From Siphonodentalium dalli (Eukaryota > Mollusca > Scaphopoda > Gadilida > Siphonodentaliidae), in contig CP136061.1 in NCBI GenBank assembly GCA_032622095.1, positions 174,925,692 through 174,989,691 on the forward strand: a stretch of 64,000 nucleotides of DNA, given 5' to 3'. Under the pieces are notes generated by a model. That model saw only the letters and a list, made by a program, of their open reading frames with translations, was not told the origin of the DNA and did no database searches. This document shows, one piece after another, positions 1 to 11,804 of the stretch (position 1 is the stretch's first letter; every line of letters starts with the position of its first letter). Both the position numbers and the translations under genes were made by a program.

Positions 1-1534
1 GATGCGAGAACGTTCTCCAGATCATCGTCACAAATGTTGATACGAGCCGTGTTTCCTCTTAACATCCGGATAACAGTGAAACGTACGTTTTCGTACAGTA
101 AGTGTTTCTTGATGTCGTGAATTGTCACTCGGTTGGAGAAACCACCAAGGAATACTTGTGATGTTTTAATCGGGCCATCTTGCTTGTTAAAGTTATAGTC
201 ATCAGGTTCATTGTCCGAATATCGCGGGCTTCTTGTATTGTTCGAGGCGTTATGTCTGCGATTATCTTCATAGGATGGAACTCTGGATTCATAGGATACA
301 TCATTTGGGGCACTGGAATGTGAATCATCCACTGAAGCTTCATCACTGGCCTGAGAGCGGTCACATGTATCATAAGCAAGGAATGCATCCATCATTTTAT
401 TGAGTGTGTCTGATATATCGCGTTGAGTTTTGGATACATTGTCCATTGAAACACTCACACATTCCACAAATACTTGGAGGTTATTGGTCACGCTTGTGGT
501 GAAGTTCCGGAATTCATCTTTCATTATATTCACGTTATTTTTAATTGTTTCATTCATTAGTTTATCGCAGGAGTGTGTTGGTTGAACATGCTTTTTATTT
601 ACTAAATCCTTTAATGTTGATAGTTGTCCTTCAAAGCTTTTTTGTTTACGACTAAACTCCTCCAACCCATTTACTATGGTATCCACATCCGATTTGACGC
701 CGACAATTTAACTTTTTAATCTTTTCACACCAGAGTATTTTTCTCATCTTGTATTCTTTCCATTGTTAATTTCACACTTTCTAAGTCTTCATCCATTGTT
801 TTTATTTTAGTATTTACATTCGCAACATCTTTTTTGAGTTGGTTCACATCTTTTACAATACATAGTTTTTCATCAATTTTATCTAATCGGGCTTCCATTT
901 GAGCTATTGTTGAATCCAACTATGGAATACGTTCGGAGAAGTCTTTATGGAATTTTTCATTTTCCGTTTTTATCAGAGATATATCTCGGAGGATTTTAAC
1001 AATCGAGCTGTTGACGTTCACATTGGAGGTTGCCTGGTCGTCGTCGATTACAGGCATGCTTGATATTGAAGGACGGCTAACACTTTTATTTCTAACACCT
1101 TTACTTATAACGTCATTGATGCTATCCCCATCCTTATCGACCAAAAATTTCATTAGTTTGTATATATCCACTGCCATTCTCATATTACGACTGTTTTTGT
1201 CAATAATATGATCACCGGTTAAACTTCGAACAACGCGTTGTTTCATTGATGAGGAAGAGTCGTATGGAAAGCTATTGTCAATTGTTGCATGCATGAACAC
1301 GTTGTCGCGGAGAGTATCTAAAAGTTTATCTTGGTTAGCAACAAATTCTATTATTGTGGACGTAAACACATCTTGCGTTGTTGAGTTAATGGACAGTAAC
1401 ACAGCTTGTAGATTGTCGGTTACTTTAGTAGAGTCCTCTTGTTTACGGGTGTATTGCTGTGACTCAATGCTATCGTACCACACCGATAAACACATCGCTA
1501 GTGACCGTTGGCGGCTTGAATCACCCATTGTCAT
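1..1534 (-). pseudogene. Broken ORF1-like retroelement protein (coiled coil plus RRM-like C-terminus), partial
   Basis: On the minus strand a coding-like frame runs from MTMGDSSRQ near 1534 leftward off the window edge, about 500 codons. It is interrupted by an in-frame TAG at 920-922 and by frame changes between about 704 and 727. The middle third is heptad-rich (ARLDKIDEKL, KKDVANVNTKIKTMDEDLE), as in a coiled coil. A Ser/Asp/Asn-rich linker follows, then a segment starting QVFLGGFSNRVTIHDIKKH at about 140, which looks like the first strand and helix of an RRM-like fold. A coiled coil plus RRM is the layout of ORF1 proteins of several LINE families (known), so I infer a non-LTR retroelement whose ORF2 would lie left of the window. 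No family can be named. It sits antisense in an MDN1 intron, and the stop and frame changes mean it is dead. Confidence 0.55.
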
Positions 1535-1982
1535 TTGTCGAATTTTCACAACCGCTGGTTATTGAATGTCATCGGGGAATCCCCTAAACAGCTGATCAAG
1601 CGTGACGATTTCACACGACGAGAATTTCTGTACTGACAGCGTACACGTGAGTACAGTTCATTGGCCAATTTGGACAGGGGGTAATGGTGGCTATATCATT
1701 AAGCATGATTACGATAATATTGAAATGACGAAACATCATACCGGCACAGTCCAAACATCCCGGTTAAGCGAATCTTGATCTTGTCACCATCTTGTACCTG
1801 AGAAATTCCGCAAACACTAGAACATATTCAAACATCGATACCTTGTCCGATTTTCGAGAAAACACGCATAACTTGAAGACAGAAACAATTTGACATTTCT
1901 TGTTTACACCGGAAGTGAGCTCATCAAACAATTATCACTATACATCGTGATTATGACGTTTGACATGTTGTTTATCCTGCAG
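1535..1982. other. Intronic sequence, possibly 5' leader of the broken element
   Basis: No coding signal. It could be the 5' untranslated part of the minus-strand element, but I see no terminus or target-site duplication. Confidence 0.3.
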
Positions 1983-2087
1983 TCTTTGAAGCGACATCCT
2001 GGAACATCAGATTATGACAGATGTTTGGGATCTGCAGATCAACCTTATAAAAAAATAAAAACCATTGAAAACGAAGCTGAGTCACAG
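1983..2087 (+). CDS. MDN1: MDN1 exon (acidic linker, part 1)
   Basis: 35 codons, phase 0 at both ends. The acceptor is tttatcctgcag at 1971-1982 and the donor CAG|gtatgt at 2088. The peptide begins SLKRHPGTSD, then a basic patch YKKIKTIENE. This resembles the start of the last conserved part of the midasin linker, where an LKR-x-PG motif is followed by a basic KR-rich patch that may act in nuclear targeting (inference). The open frame reaches back to 1890, but that stretch lies upstream of a good acceptor and its sequence is not midasin-like, so I end the exon at 1983. The assignment rests on this exon together with the next three; alone it would be weak. Confidence 0.85.
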
Positions 2088-2747
2088 GTATGTTGCATTT
2101 TTCATCAATCTGGATTAAAAAAAATTATTTTACCTTTTACCAAATGCACATAGGACCAATGTCATTTACTTCAACAAATAAAATGTTACTTTAATTTTAT
2201 TCCACCTTCATTATACCCCCACATTTCTAAAAGTTAGGGGAAATTCTGGATTAACTTTGTCTATCTGTCTGTCTACCCATCGGACCAGGTTAGGTTATCG
2301 GAATTTGGTATTTAATATTGTATTCTCCAATCTCGAGCTCTCTGGATTTAGAATTTGTATGGATTTAAATTTAGAATTTAAAAAGTGTTTAAAACAGGTC
2401 TTAGTATCACACGGACATCACTGACATTTGCTCAATTTATTTACAGACCCATCCATATAGCTGTTTCTGTCTAGCTGCTATAGTGCTAATTGGATTGCCC
2501 TCCTTGCTTGCCAGTCAAACAATTTTGTGAGATTGGTGATCCCAACAATCCATTGTTTTGACTATTAGTGGGTGTGGTGGATCTTGAGTGTATAACAGAA
2601 AATCTGGCATGGGCTCAAATAACAAGGGTGGGGCAGGTGATGATAATCTAGGTATTTATTTGTGGCCAAATGGAGGATTTAAAAATATGTGACAAAATTT
2701 TTTATCAATTTTTGTGCCACTCCCAACCCCTATCCCTGACCCATACA

Positions 2748-3300
2748 CTATTTTTTTTATCCCCGGCCAAATTGAAAATTTGCTGGGGGATATAGGAATG
2801 GGTTCCGTCTGTCTGTCCGTCTATCGAGCCGTCCGTCCGTCAACGGATTTCAAAGATTTGTGGTATATGACTTCACCTGTCCATTACCTCGAATGAGTTC
2901 GCAAGCCAGGTCCGGCCAGTTATTTTTACCGGAGTTATTGGACTTTGTTTATTATTTTTGTCGAATTTACCAAATAGCAAATAGACGATGTCACAGGGAT
3001 AATTTCCACAAATGTCAACGGATTTCAAAATTTTTTGGTATATGAGTCCACATGACCAGTATCTAGAACGAGTATGCAAACCAGAGTTATTGGACTTTGT
3101 TTATGTTTATGTTTGTGTGTGCAAATGGAAGACGTCACAGGGCTCATTTTCACAAATGTCAACGGATTTCAAAGATTTTTGGTATATGAGTTCACATTAC
3201 CAGTATCTAGAACGTTATTGGACTTGTGCAAATGGATGACGTCACATGGCTAATTTCCACAAATGTCAGTCCTAAATTGAGTTCACAAGCCAGGCTTTTT
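2748..3300 (+). repeat. Hairpin plus minisatellite repeat, family a
   Basis: A T-run, then a hairpin (atcccc...gggggat, about 2758-2793), then a GTCCGTC-rich stretch (2811-2840), then three diverged monomers each starting near gtcaacggatttcaaa (about 2835, 3014, 3157) with shared parts tggtatatga, tattggactttgttta and cacaaatgtc. Monomer spacing is about 140-180 bp. Overlapping short ORFs here are by-products of the repeat. Confidence 0.6.
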
Positions 3301-3557
3301 GACAAAATCCCACCTCTTGTTTAGCACATACTCAGAATGCAAACATTATTGAGAATGCATTTCCCCAACTGCACATTTGGGCGGGGCCCGGGATTCTACT
3401 GTCTGCGACTGCTTGTTAAAACTTGGCACATATATTTCGTACCATGGGAAACTGGGCACCTGTGATTATGACGTCTGTCCGACTTTTTTTCGACTTTTCA
3501 ACATTTTCGCAACATACATAATTTTGTCCGAGATTTTATTCCTACATTTTTTGGTCA

Positions 3558-3590
3558 ATAGGTTTAGGATTAGGGTTAGGGGTTAGGGTT
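3558..3590 (+). repeat. Short degenerate TTAGGG tract
   Basis: Four or five imperfect copies of TTAGGG/TTAGGGG in a row. It is too short to be a telomere; an interstitial relic or chance simple repeat. Confidence 0.5.
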
Positions 3591-4511
3591 GTGCAACTGC
3601 GATGGGAATCTGTTATTTTATTATTTTAACTAAATATTTACTGACATGTGAAACCTCTTAATGTTTTAAAAACAAGGGGGTATCCTTAGTCCCATTGGAA
3701 CAGCCATTGGGACAGTCACACCTCTAGTTACATTTGGCGTCCTTCCCTAGCTTCCATCCCCGACTTGAATGTAGCTACTTCGGTATCTTCCAACCTCACC
3801 AACAGATTCCACTGTATAAGTTTTGTTGAAATTGGGGACTAAACAATTTCCCATCCACTGTTCCATCACCATCTCTAACAATGTCACTTTTGAAGTTTTT
3901 AGCCTGCACCATTATCTTCCTCATAAAAAGTTACCTCCATCAGATCCCTTGTAATTCATCTAGATGGCCCTACATTAATTTCTATAGCAGACAGACATTC
4001 CCAATTATAGATAATTTTATTTTTATTTTATTTTTTATTTCTGGGACACATGCCAACAAAGCATTTCAATTCCTCACGGGATAGTTCCGGGGCTAATTTC
4101 AGTTGCCAGTGGGCATTATTTCCCCAACAGATGTTAGTAAAAGTTTAGTTGATAGATTCCATGTAATTTATGGCCAATGCTATTTTTGCTGAGATTGCAA
4201 TCGTAATCAAATGTTGTGTTCAACAAATGTTTGAGCATAGTTACCAATTACAGTAATGAATCAGAAATCTTAACTATTCAGTCTTTTTTATCTCAGTTCT
4301 GCATATATTTGTATAAAACTGCAATTATTTGTACCGATTAAAACTTGCCGCAACAGATTGATTGCGAATAAGAAAGTTTCATGAGCATAATTTTAGGTGC
4401 ATGCCTGAAAAACAGTAAATTGACTTGTGTACTTACATAACTTGATTTTAAGATGTAATAATTTTACAAAATACCATAAATGTTTGTAGTGATGATTTTT
4501 TTGCTCTCATA

Positions 4512-4975
4512 AGTTTTAGAGTATCTCCGCACCCCCCCCCCCCCCCCCCCCCCCCCTCCTCCAAACACTTCTCAAAAACCATCAAAATTACAATAAGATA
4601 AACAGCACACATTACTGAAATAAATTTCTGTTTTCTGTGTAAAAATAATGAATGATGTTTGTCATATGTGCATTAGAACATCATATATGTCGTCTGTCGG
4701 TTGAGGAGTAGAACGACATATATGTCGTTTCAGGAAGTGTTATTTTATGTAGACTTGATTTGTATAGGAGTTATTTTGATTAATATAATGTCACAAATGT
4801 ATAAGTGCAATCGATTATGATAACACACGTTAATAAAAAATGCACATAAATTAAAACGAATTGTTGGACCCTTTTGACCCGAACTTGTTAATAATCATTG
4901 CTATGACATTGACGTTAAATTTACTCACGACGTCATGTATATGACGTTACAGATACTCTCCAAAGGGTTAACTTT
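4512..4975. repeat. Possible TTAA-type MITE with poly-C tract
   Basis: agagtatct at the left and agatactct at the right form short inverted ends. The right end reads ccaaagggttaa, that is, an outward TTAACCCTTTGG. Internal palindromes (gacatatatgtc) and a run of about 26 C near 4531-4556 are present. The left TTAA is not visible, so the call is tentative. Confidence 0.3.
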
Positions 4976-5164
4976 AAAAAAAAATAATACCTTCACGACC
5001 TTATACACTTCTTTATGTGCATAGTGGCTCTGTGATTAATGAGCAGACCATGTCCTTAACCTCGCTCATATACGCTCATATAGGCATGTTTCTGAACCGA
5101 TCAAATAATAGTTTGTCCAGATGCTGTATATTCTGCCCAGACGGAGGCAATCACAATGAAATCC

Positions 5165-5445
5165 CTAAATAGCCCGGACGAAGTTGGGCACATCAGCTAG
5201 TCTATTATATGTTTTGGAATTTATGTCTGTCTGTGTGTATGTATGTATGTGTCTTATAGACTAAAAAACTGCTCAACCGATCCGACTCAAATTTGGTACG
5301 TAGGTCTACTTTCATCCCGGGAACAATATGGGCGGGTCCAATTTCACGTGCGAGCTTGACCTTGACCTCGATCACATCCCACTGAAATGTCTGGCCCCCG
5401 ACCGATCTGACTCAAATTTGGTATGTAGGCCTACTTTGATCCATT
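5165..5445 (+). repeat. Hairpin plus minisatellite repeat, family b
   Basis: A small hairpin (gcccggacgaagttgggc), a gtctgtctgtgtgtatgt stretch, then two copies of a monomer with accgatc-gactcaaatttggta-gtaggtctactttgatcc (about 5275 and 5400). Confidence 0.5.
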
Positions 5446-5760
5446 TCAAAGGTCTGACCTCATTGGGGTTTTCGCTCTCTTCCCAGCAGAGTTTTGTTCT
5501 AATAACAGAATAAAACAACAGAGTTTAATACCGCTCCGGTTTCAGCTCTGATGCCATCAGAGTTTCCGCTCTCGCCACAGTGGAGTTACCACTCTGGTTT
5601 CAGCAGAGTTTCTGCCAATTTGGACGGAGTTTGCTGTAATTACCACCGGAGTTTACAGTGGAGGAAAAACTCTGGTGTGCATTTAAATTTCACAAGCGGA
5701 GACCAGTTTTTAGCAGAGAGCTGAGAAAAAATCTCTATTCTCCGGTGGAATTTCTGCTTG
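5446..5760. repeat. Element with dense degenerate CAGAGTTT motif
   Basis: Within about 310 bp the octamer CAGAGTTT or close variants (ggagttt, agagttt, and the inverse aactctg/aaactctg) occur more than ten times in both orientations. This looks like the subterminal motif array of a DNA transposon; no termini were identified. Confidence 0.4.
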
Positions 5761-6134
5761 TAATTTGACAAGGTCCCTAATGTCTATATTGACTTGAGTC
5801 ATAATAATATATAATCTAATTTACTTTGGAACGTGCTACATGAATGCATCGATTATTATTATTATTTCATCATCATCATTTAATTAGGAATGAGTCTGGC
5901 TGACTCTTAGTTCACGTATTTACATGAATATTCAACAGTCACAATAATAAAACACAAATACTAAATTTAACATTCTACAATTTGTCCTTCTTCCAAACTG
6001 AAGGTCTTTTTTGGATAATTCTTTTTTCTGATCTTTAGTTCAGTTCGTAGTTTGATGTTCATACGTAAGAATCTCACTGATATTAAAGCATTTTGCATTG
6101 GGATTTTGTTTTTAACACTAATGTTTTTATCTAG

Positions 6135-6323
6135 GAACATCTGCAGAATGAGAGTAAGAAGGAATCTGATGTGTACCAACATATGAAGGATTCATCTGCC
6201 GATTTTGATGCTCAGGCATTAGATGTTGCAATGCCCGATCAACAGTATGAACAACCCAGCCTGGAAGATAACTATCAAGAAGATAGCCCTCATGAAAATA
6301 TGCAGACAATGGATGAAAAGCAG
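6135..6323 (+). CDS. MDN1: MDN1 exon (acidic linker, part 2)
   Basis: 63 codons, phase 0. The acceptor is atctag|GAA and the donor CAG|gtttgta at 6324. Seventeen of 63 residues are Asp or Glu against four Lys and no Arg, fitting the low-complexity acidic linker between the midasin AAA ring and its MIDAS domain. The DSSADFDAQALDVA block matches the conserved D-A-Q-x-x-D-V-A segment I recall from vertebrate midasin, and the QQYEQ that follows fits the Gln-rich run there. The short ORFs seen on the opposite strand here are shadows. The linker lets the MIDAS domain swing toward the ring while it holds its substrate (established for yeast Rea1). Confidence 0.9.
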
Positions 6324-6536
6324 GTTTGTATGGAATGTACATAATGTTGTCACTTAATCTTGTTCTTTATCACCCAAAAGATGTTGAACTCCATCAGGGC
6401 AATTTGGTCATTCATGGTGTGGCTGAAGTCTGCCTGTCTTCCGACCGACATGACCAATTTGTCTTGGTCTGATGTTCATTTTATCTTTGATGGATTATTG
6501 ATGGTCAATCATGTGCACAATCTAGTGTGGTCTAGT

Positions 6537-6612
6537 GTGATGTATATGTATAGTGTGATGTATATGTTTAGTTGTATATGTATAGCTGTAATGTGATGTA
6601 TATGTATGAGTC
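6537..6612. repeat. Simple repeat gtgatgtatatgtatag
   Basis: Imperfect tandem copies of a 15-20 bp AT-rich unit, just downstream of exon 2. No other feature is seen in 6324-6935. Confidence 0.6.
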
Positions 6613-6935
6613 TTGATCAAGTTATAAGATGACAGGCATTGAAAAATAACACCTTTATATATTACCATAAGTCTTTAGTGTATAATGCACACAAGCTTTC
6701 GCCTTTTATCATTGTTTATCAAGTGAAAATTCAAAGTTAATTACTCTTTGTCCTTATTTGGAGCACTTTCAATGGCTCATACCTGTGGAGAACATGAGGG
6801 AGATGTGGGGCCTCTCTATGGCGTTGCCTCCTGACAGCGCCTAGAGAGGATAGTATTTCCAATGTTTACATCTACACAATATGGACAATTTTTTTTATAA
6901 CACTGCAAAGGTGTCTTATTCTCATCTGCGATATC

Positions 6936-7941
6936 TTAGGCATCATCTCAAAACTACTATCGGGATCCCGAAAACTATTCCGAAAACTCTAACACTATCT
7001 TCTAACTTTCCCAATCGATTCCGATAGAGCGGTTCCGATTTCCGGAAAATATTCCATTATCGCATCTAAATATTCCGATAACATGCTGAGTTCTCAAAAG
7101 TTAATAATTTTGTCCATTGAATTATTTTTGCAAAGTATACATACAGCACACATATCTTACGTTCTATGAAGGACATGACCAAAGGAATAGTTTCATAAAG
7201 GCAGTATCCCTTCAACACTAGCAATAGACTGGTCCAATTTGAACGTAAGAAAAAATTCAAATATATATTTTATAAACATTGAATTGATTACCAAACATGT
7301 GAAATAAATGCCCTAAGATTACTGTAATTACTATATATAGTCTTCAAATAGTTGATAGTCAATCGCAGGTAGCTTTCTTTAAGAACTATTTTGTTCAGCT
7401 GATTTTTCCACCTGATTTGCACTGATTTTTTGGTGCCATCATTATCTGGTAAACAATTCGTGCTGCCAGGATTTGGATTCATCATTCAAGAATAAATTTT
7501 TTCTCAAAACTACGGCCAAGAAATATAATTTCACCCTTTATATTTTTGTATCAATCATACCCAATATAAAAATGGCAAGATATTTCATAAAATGCAGATA
7601 ACGAAATGTGTTGAATCATTTTTTTTTTAAATGGCGCGTCATGCACATGGTTCGCCTTGCCGTCTACTGACACAGGCAATTCAAATAAAACATAAAACTA
7701 GTTTTACATAGTCAATTCGTTAAATTTTCTTTCACATCACAATTTGGCGAATTTGCTAGAGTCTAGCTAAGTGATAATGTGCAGTGAATATGAACTTTAA
7801 TAATCACACAAGAACGAAATAATCAGCGCTGACAAAGATGTTTACTCCTCCGAGAACCTCATGCACCTAATGTTCGAACTTGACCCAGTTATGATCTATA
7901 GATCTCTGCACATTTCCATGTGTCAATCTTGTCCATCATAT
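6936..7941 (-). mobile_element. Truncated TTAA-family element, copy A
   Basis: The left end is ttaggcatcatctcaaaact followed by about 130 bp rich in tatcgg/ccgata. The rest (7080-7940) matches, in reverse complement and in order, three separated segments of the element at 46,483-58,410: 57,735-58,010, then 50,915-51,176, then 46,735-47,070. Copy A therefore shows that element without its two insertions. The match stops near 7940 and the second TATCGG-rich end is missing, so it is truncated. No coding capacity is seen. Confidence 0.75.
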
Positions 7942-9781
7942 ATGACATATATTGTCATGTCATTTGAAAAAGATGGAATGGCTATTAAGGTCGATAAAAG
8001 TACTTTCTCTTTGTGCATTTGAGATATCAAACTAAATCAAAGTTGACAAGACATCTTTTTGAATAAAGATGATGAAATATACTAAATATAAATCGCATCT
8101 TGACACATGTGTTACCTTGACCATGATGATGCAATCGTGAAAATCGATCACTGTTAGAACATAATTATGTTCAACTAATCAAAATAATTAATGCAGTCAG
8201 GAATGTGGTGAACAGTGTTTAATGATATAAATAAGTCATTCACTGACTTAATTTGTGTATTTATGTCAAAGTTACCCAGAGTGCATGTGTCGAATCTGGC
8301 CTGCTTGTACTGAGATTAGTATTCAATTTCTACCCAAAATGTACAGAAAAGGTGTTAAGGGATCAGATTAATTTTGAATGGACATGTCTCTCAGTGCAAA
8401 TCGCTGGAGTAAATTTAGTTACAGTTGCAAATATATTAGGGTGTGACTTCTGTAGGCTAATAATGCAGTATTGAAAATAATAGGCCTACATATTTAAATC
8501 TGGCTTGTCGTCCTCTAAATTCCATTAGAATGTTGGTATATGTGTTGTTTAAATTTTAGTTTGATCTTTAATTATTCAAGTGCAGTATATACTATAGCAA
8601 GGCATGCACACACTTGTCAGTTAAATGTTATGACTGCTTCGCATATTTATAACTTTTGCACTGGAGATTTGCATGGAATTTTACCATTCATATTTTTCGC
8701 AGATCTACGCTCTATATTTACCATATTAGGATTCATGGAATTACTACTAAATTGTTAATGCTGAAGTATATAAAGTGGGGACCCCCATATGTCATGTCAC
8801 AAATCTCTATACTCTGGCTAAAGCCCCCCCCCAAACTGCATGACCATGCATCCGCATGCAGGATGTGGGCATAACAGCAAAATTTCAGGCTCAAAATTTA
8901 ACCCACTGTGGAGCTATAATATTTTTCCACCAAGGAAAGCCCTCACTGAATTATATGAATTATACCTCCGGCCTTGTGTCATCAGGAGGGTTAAAATTTA
9001 TTGCCCGTTTATTGCCCACTCCAGGTCAATCAGTGCTCGGATTAGCCACGCACGAATGCGCCCAGTGTAACTCCCGCGTTCCGACAATCTATCTGGTCAG
9101 TTTTATTTCCGACTTAATCATGAGATTTGCGTGTTGCGGGGTTTGGAATGGCACCACCATGGGAGGGATCTATGATAGTTCAGTTTTGGCCTTCCCTTAA
9201 GGAAAAATTAATTATAATTTTTTTAATTATATTTTTCCCGCCAAGGAAAGCCCTCACTGAACTATATGGATTAGAAGAGGTGTCACATATATATACAATT
9301 CTAAATGTAAACCTAATCAGGACAAGCGCACAATAGTTATGTGTTACCCATAATATATGGGCGGGGGGAGCTCGTATCCCGAGCAACACAAAAGACTGAA
9401 TGTTTTGTGAATTATTTTTTACAAGATCATTGCTATAGGGTTTGGCAAAAAACACCTGTGGTAATTCCAACAACGGTCCATAACTCTTATATACCTGTAA
9501 TTTGCCATAGTATATACATTTACAAATTGTCATTACATTCAGTGATACTATCTAAATTCATCATACGGCAGCCTACCAAATGATATCTGGATAAAAGTGT
9601 TAACTCCAGTGCTTTCCAGAATACATTTTATGCAGATTGACCGATTGTATACTATACCATTCGTAAATCTGTCTCACACGTAACAATTTCTGGTGACAAC
9701 AGGGTGCATATGTTTAAAATTTGTCAGTATATAAAGGAACAAGATTTTATTCGATCGCAGTAATTAGCCTCGCCCTGATTA
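7942..9781. other. Intronic sequence with one dispersed direct repeat
   Basis: No gene seen. A phrase ccaaggaaagccctcactga occurs at about 8930 and 9240 in the same orientation, and a run of nine C is at about 8825. The rest looks unique. Confidence 0.5.
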
Positions 9782-10345
9782 TTTTACCCCCGATCTCCGA
9801 TGGAGATTTGGGGGTATATAGTGGAGCCGTCCGTCAGTCCTTCCGTCCGTACGAACATTTCAACTCATAACTTTGGTTTCGCTAACTCAATTCAGTTGAT
9901 CTTTGGTATGCTAATAGACCAGCCGGGGGGACAAGATTTCCCCATAGCTGTGGTTTCGTCCGCCCATTTTTTCCAGAGTTACGCCCCTTTTTGGACTTAG
10001 AAAATTCAGGTTTTCTGCTACTTTTTTTTGTTTCCAGATGATAACTTGATTTTGGATTGTTTATTTGCAAAACCCGTTTTTTTTGTGTATTACCAATATC
10101 GCAATACAGGTCAAGGTAAAATTTTGGTTCAATCGGATAAATTTTGCGAGAGTTATGACCCTTTTTCGACTTAAAACATTCATTTTTTTTTTTAGAAAAT
10201 TCAGTTTTCCTTCTATTTTTGTGGCACCAGACCAAATTTGAAGCTAATATAGAACAACATGTGGCATTTTTATAGCGCTTAACCAGAAAGTTTCTCTGAT
10301 TGTACAGTCGGGGGCGTTACCTCCGCCCAGCGGTGCACTCGTTAA
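9782..10345 (+). repeat. Hairpin plus GTCCGTC repeat, family c
   Basis: A perfect-stem hairpin (acccccgatctcc / ggagatttgggggta) follows a T-rich stretch, then gtccgtcagtccttccgtcc, then about 500 bp with two diverged units carrying gagttac/gagttatg-a-cc and ttttt-gacttagaaaattc. Short ORFs in it are by-products. Confidence 0.55.
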
Positions 10346-11110
10346 TAATAGATAGCTTTTCTGGTTGCCATTTAAAAAAATTTAGAAGGTCAAACACATA
10401 ACGCTTTTTGTGTCACACACGTGTAACACAATTTTGATTTTGGGATCAGGACACTTCAATTCAAACATTACATTCATCCCAAAAGTACTATTTTCAAAAT
10501 TGAGTATCCCTTCAATAACTTTAAATAGCTTGTAATTTCTGATGGTGTAAGAATTCACAGAAATTAGGTTTAAAAATAAGTTCATCTAAAAACCTGATGT
10601 CACACACGTAACGGTGGAAAAAAAGTCTTCCATCTCCGTCATGATACAATGTTGGTCAATTATACTCAAATAAATCATAGAAGGGCTCATGGCGGATAGA
10701 ATGACGATACTGTGTACCCATAACATGGGAAACTTCGCAAACTATATCAACATAAAGGCCCAAAAAATTCTCGGAATGTCACACATGTAACAAAATAATG
10801 ACCCCTATACTGTAACTGCATATTCATGTGTAACGGGAATTACTCTTCGAAATGACCAAATTGTAGGTTGTTTTTGTCTCAAAACTGACATAATTTGCCC
10901 AAAAATAACATGTTGACCGGCAAAGATAAATACGACAATAACATAGTGTGTGTTGAGATGTGCGCATGTTAGAAGCGTGATTTATTATCAAAGGCCGATA
11001 TCTAAACCATAGGCTATATTAAGGTATATATAATTATCGAAGTCTACTCGCATAAAAAATGATATACACAATCAAGCATTCACGTCGCTGACATGCGTAT
11101 AGGCCTAATA
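10346..11110. other. Intronic sequence with recurring TGTCACACACGTAAC motif
   Basis: No gene seen. The motif tgtcacacacgtaac or a close variant occurs at about 10412, 10598 and 10777, with an outlier at 9672 inside the preceding region. Confidence 0.4.
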
Positions 11111-11117
11111 TATATAT

Positions 11118-11480
11118 ACTAACAGGTGACCTGACTTCGTCAGGGCTTTGACCTGACCTTGAATTGACCATTTTGAAGGTCAGGTCAGGGTAATGATTTG
11201 ACCTGTCGAAAACACTCCCCGGACAAAAGTAGCCCTAGGTATAAAACTTCGTCCAAATCCGTGCGTTTTAACCGATTTGACCTTGAATTGACTATTTTGA
11301 AGGTCAAAGTCTGATCGGGATCACGATTTGACCCGTCGAAAACAGTCCCCGGAAAAAGTAGCCCTAGGTATAAAATTTCGTCGAAATCCGTGCGTTTTAC
11401 CCGATTTGACCTTCAATTGACCATTTTGAAGGTCAAGATCAGGTCGGTGTAACGATTTGACGGTTTTGACCCGTCCAAAA
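11118..11480 (+). repeat. Tandem repeat, about 124-129 bp, three units, rich in AGGTCA half-sites
   Basis: After a small hairpin (cctgacttcgtcagg) come three units starting at about 11154, 11278 and 11407. Each has tgacctt-aattgac-attttgaaggtca, cgaaaac-ctcccegg-like spacing and agtagccctaggtataaaa (first two). The element TGACCTTGA (reverse TCAAGGTCA) is exact in units 1 and 2. Confidence 0.7.
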
Positions 11481-11804
11481 CAAAGCAGCACCCTTATGAT
11501 GTCATACAGATAAAGCCTCTCGGCGATGAGTCAAGAGGTACAATGGAATCAACTAATAAGTATTATTCCCGGGCAATACAAAATATCTTATGACTTGCAA
11601 TAAATCTCTCCTCATAGTCCACACCCTGGGGCATAACTGGGAAGTGAAGACATAATTTTAGATGCCTCGCAAGGGATGAATTGACGCCGAGGTGATTTCG
11701 AGTGACAAAAATGACGATGTCGGAAATAATAACATATCTCGAACCCGGTGGTCGTAGAATTCGATTTTTCATGGGAAAATGGACAGACTCCACGCTCCGT
11801 ACAA

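Larger units (their letters stand above)
2088..6134 (+). other. MDN1 intron 1
   Basis: It runs from gtatgt to a pyrimidine-rich acceptor (tttttatctag at 6124-6134). It holds the repeats listed separately. The stretches 2088-2740, 3600-4500 and 5770-6120 hold nothing I recognise beyond AT-rich unique-looking sequence. Confidence 0.85.

Noticed and set aside
3558-3590. Telomere or chromosome end
   Set aside because: Only a few imperfect TTAGGG units inside an intron.
6127-6342. Minus-strand ORF over MDN1 exon 2
   Set aside because: Shadow of the real exon on the plus strand.
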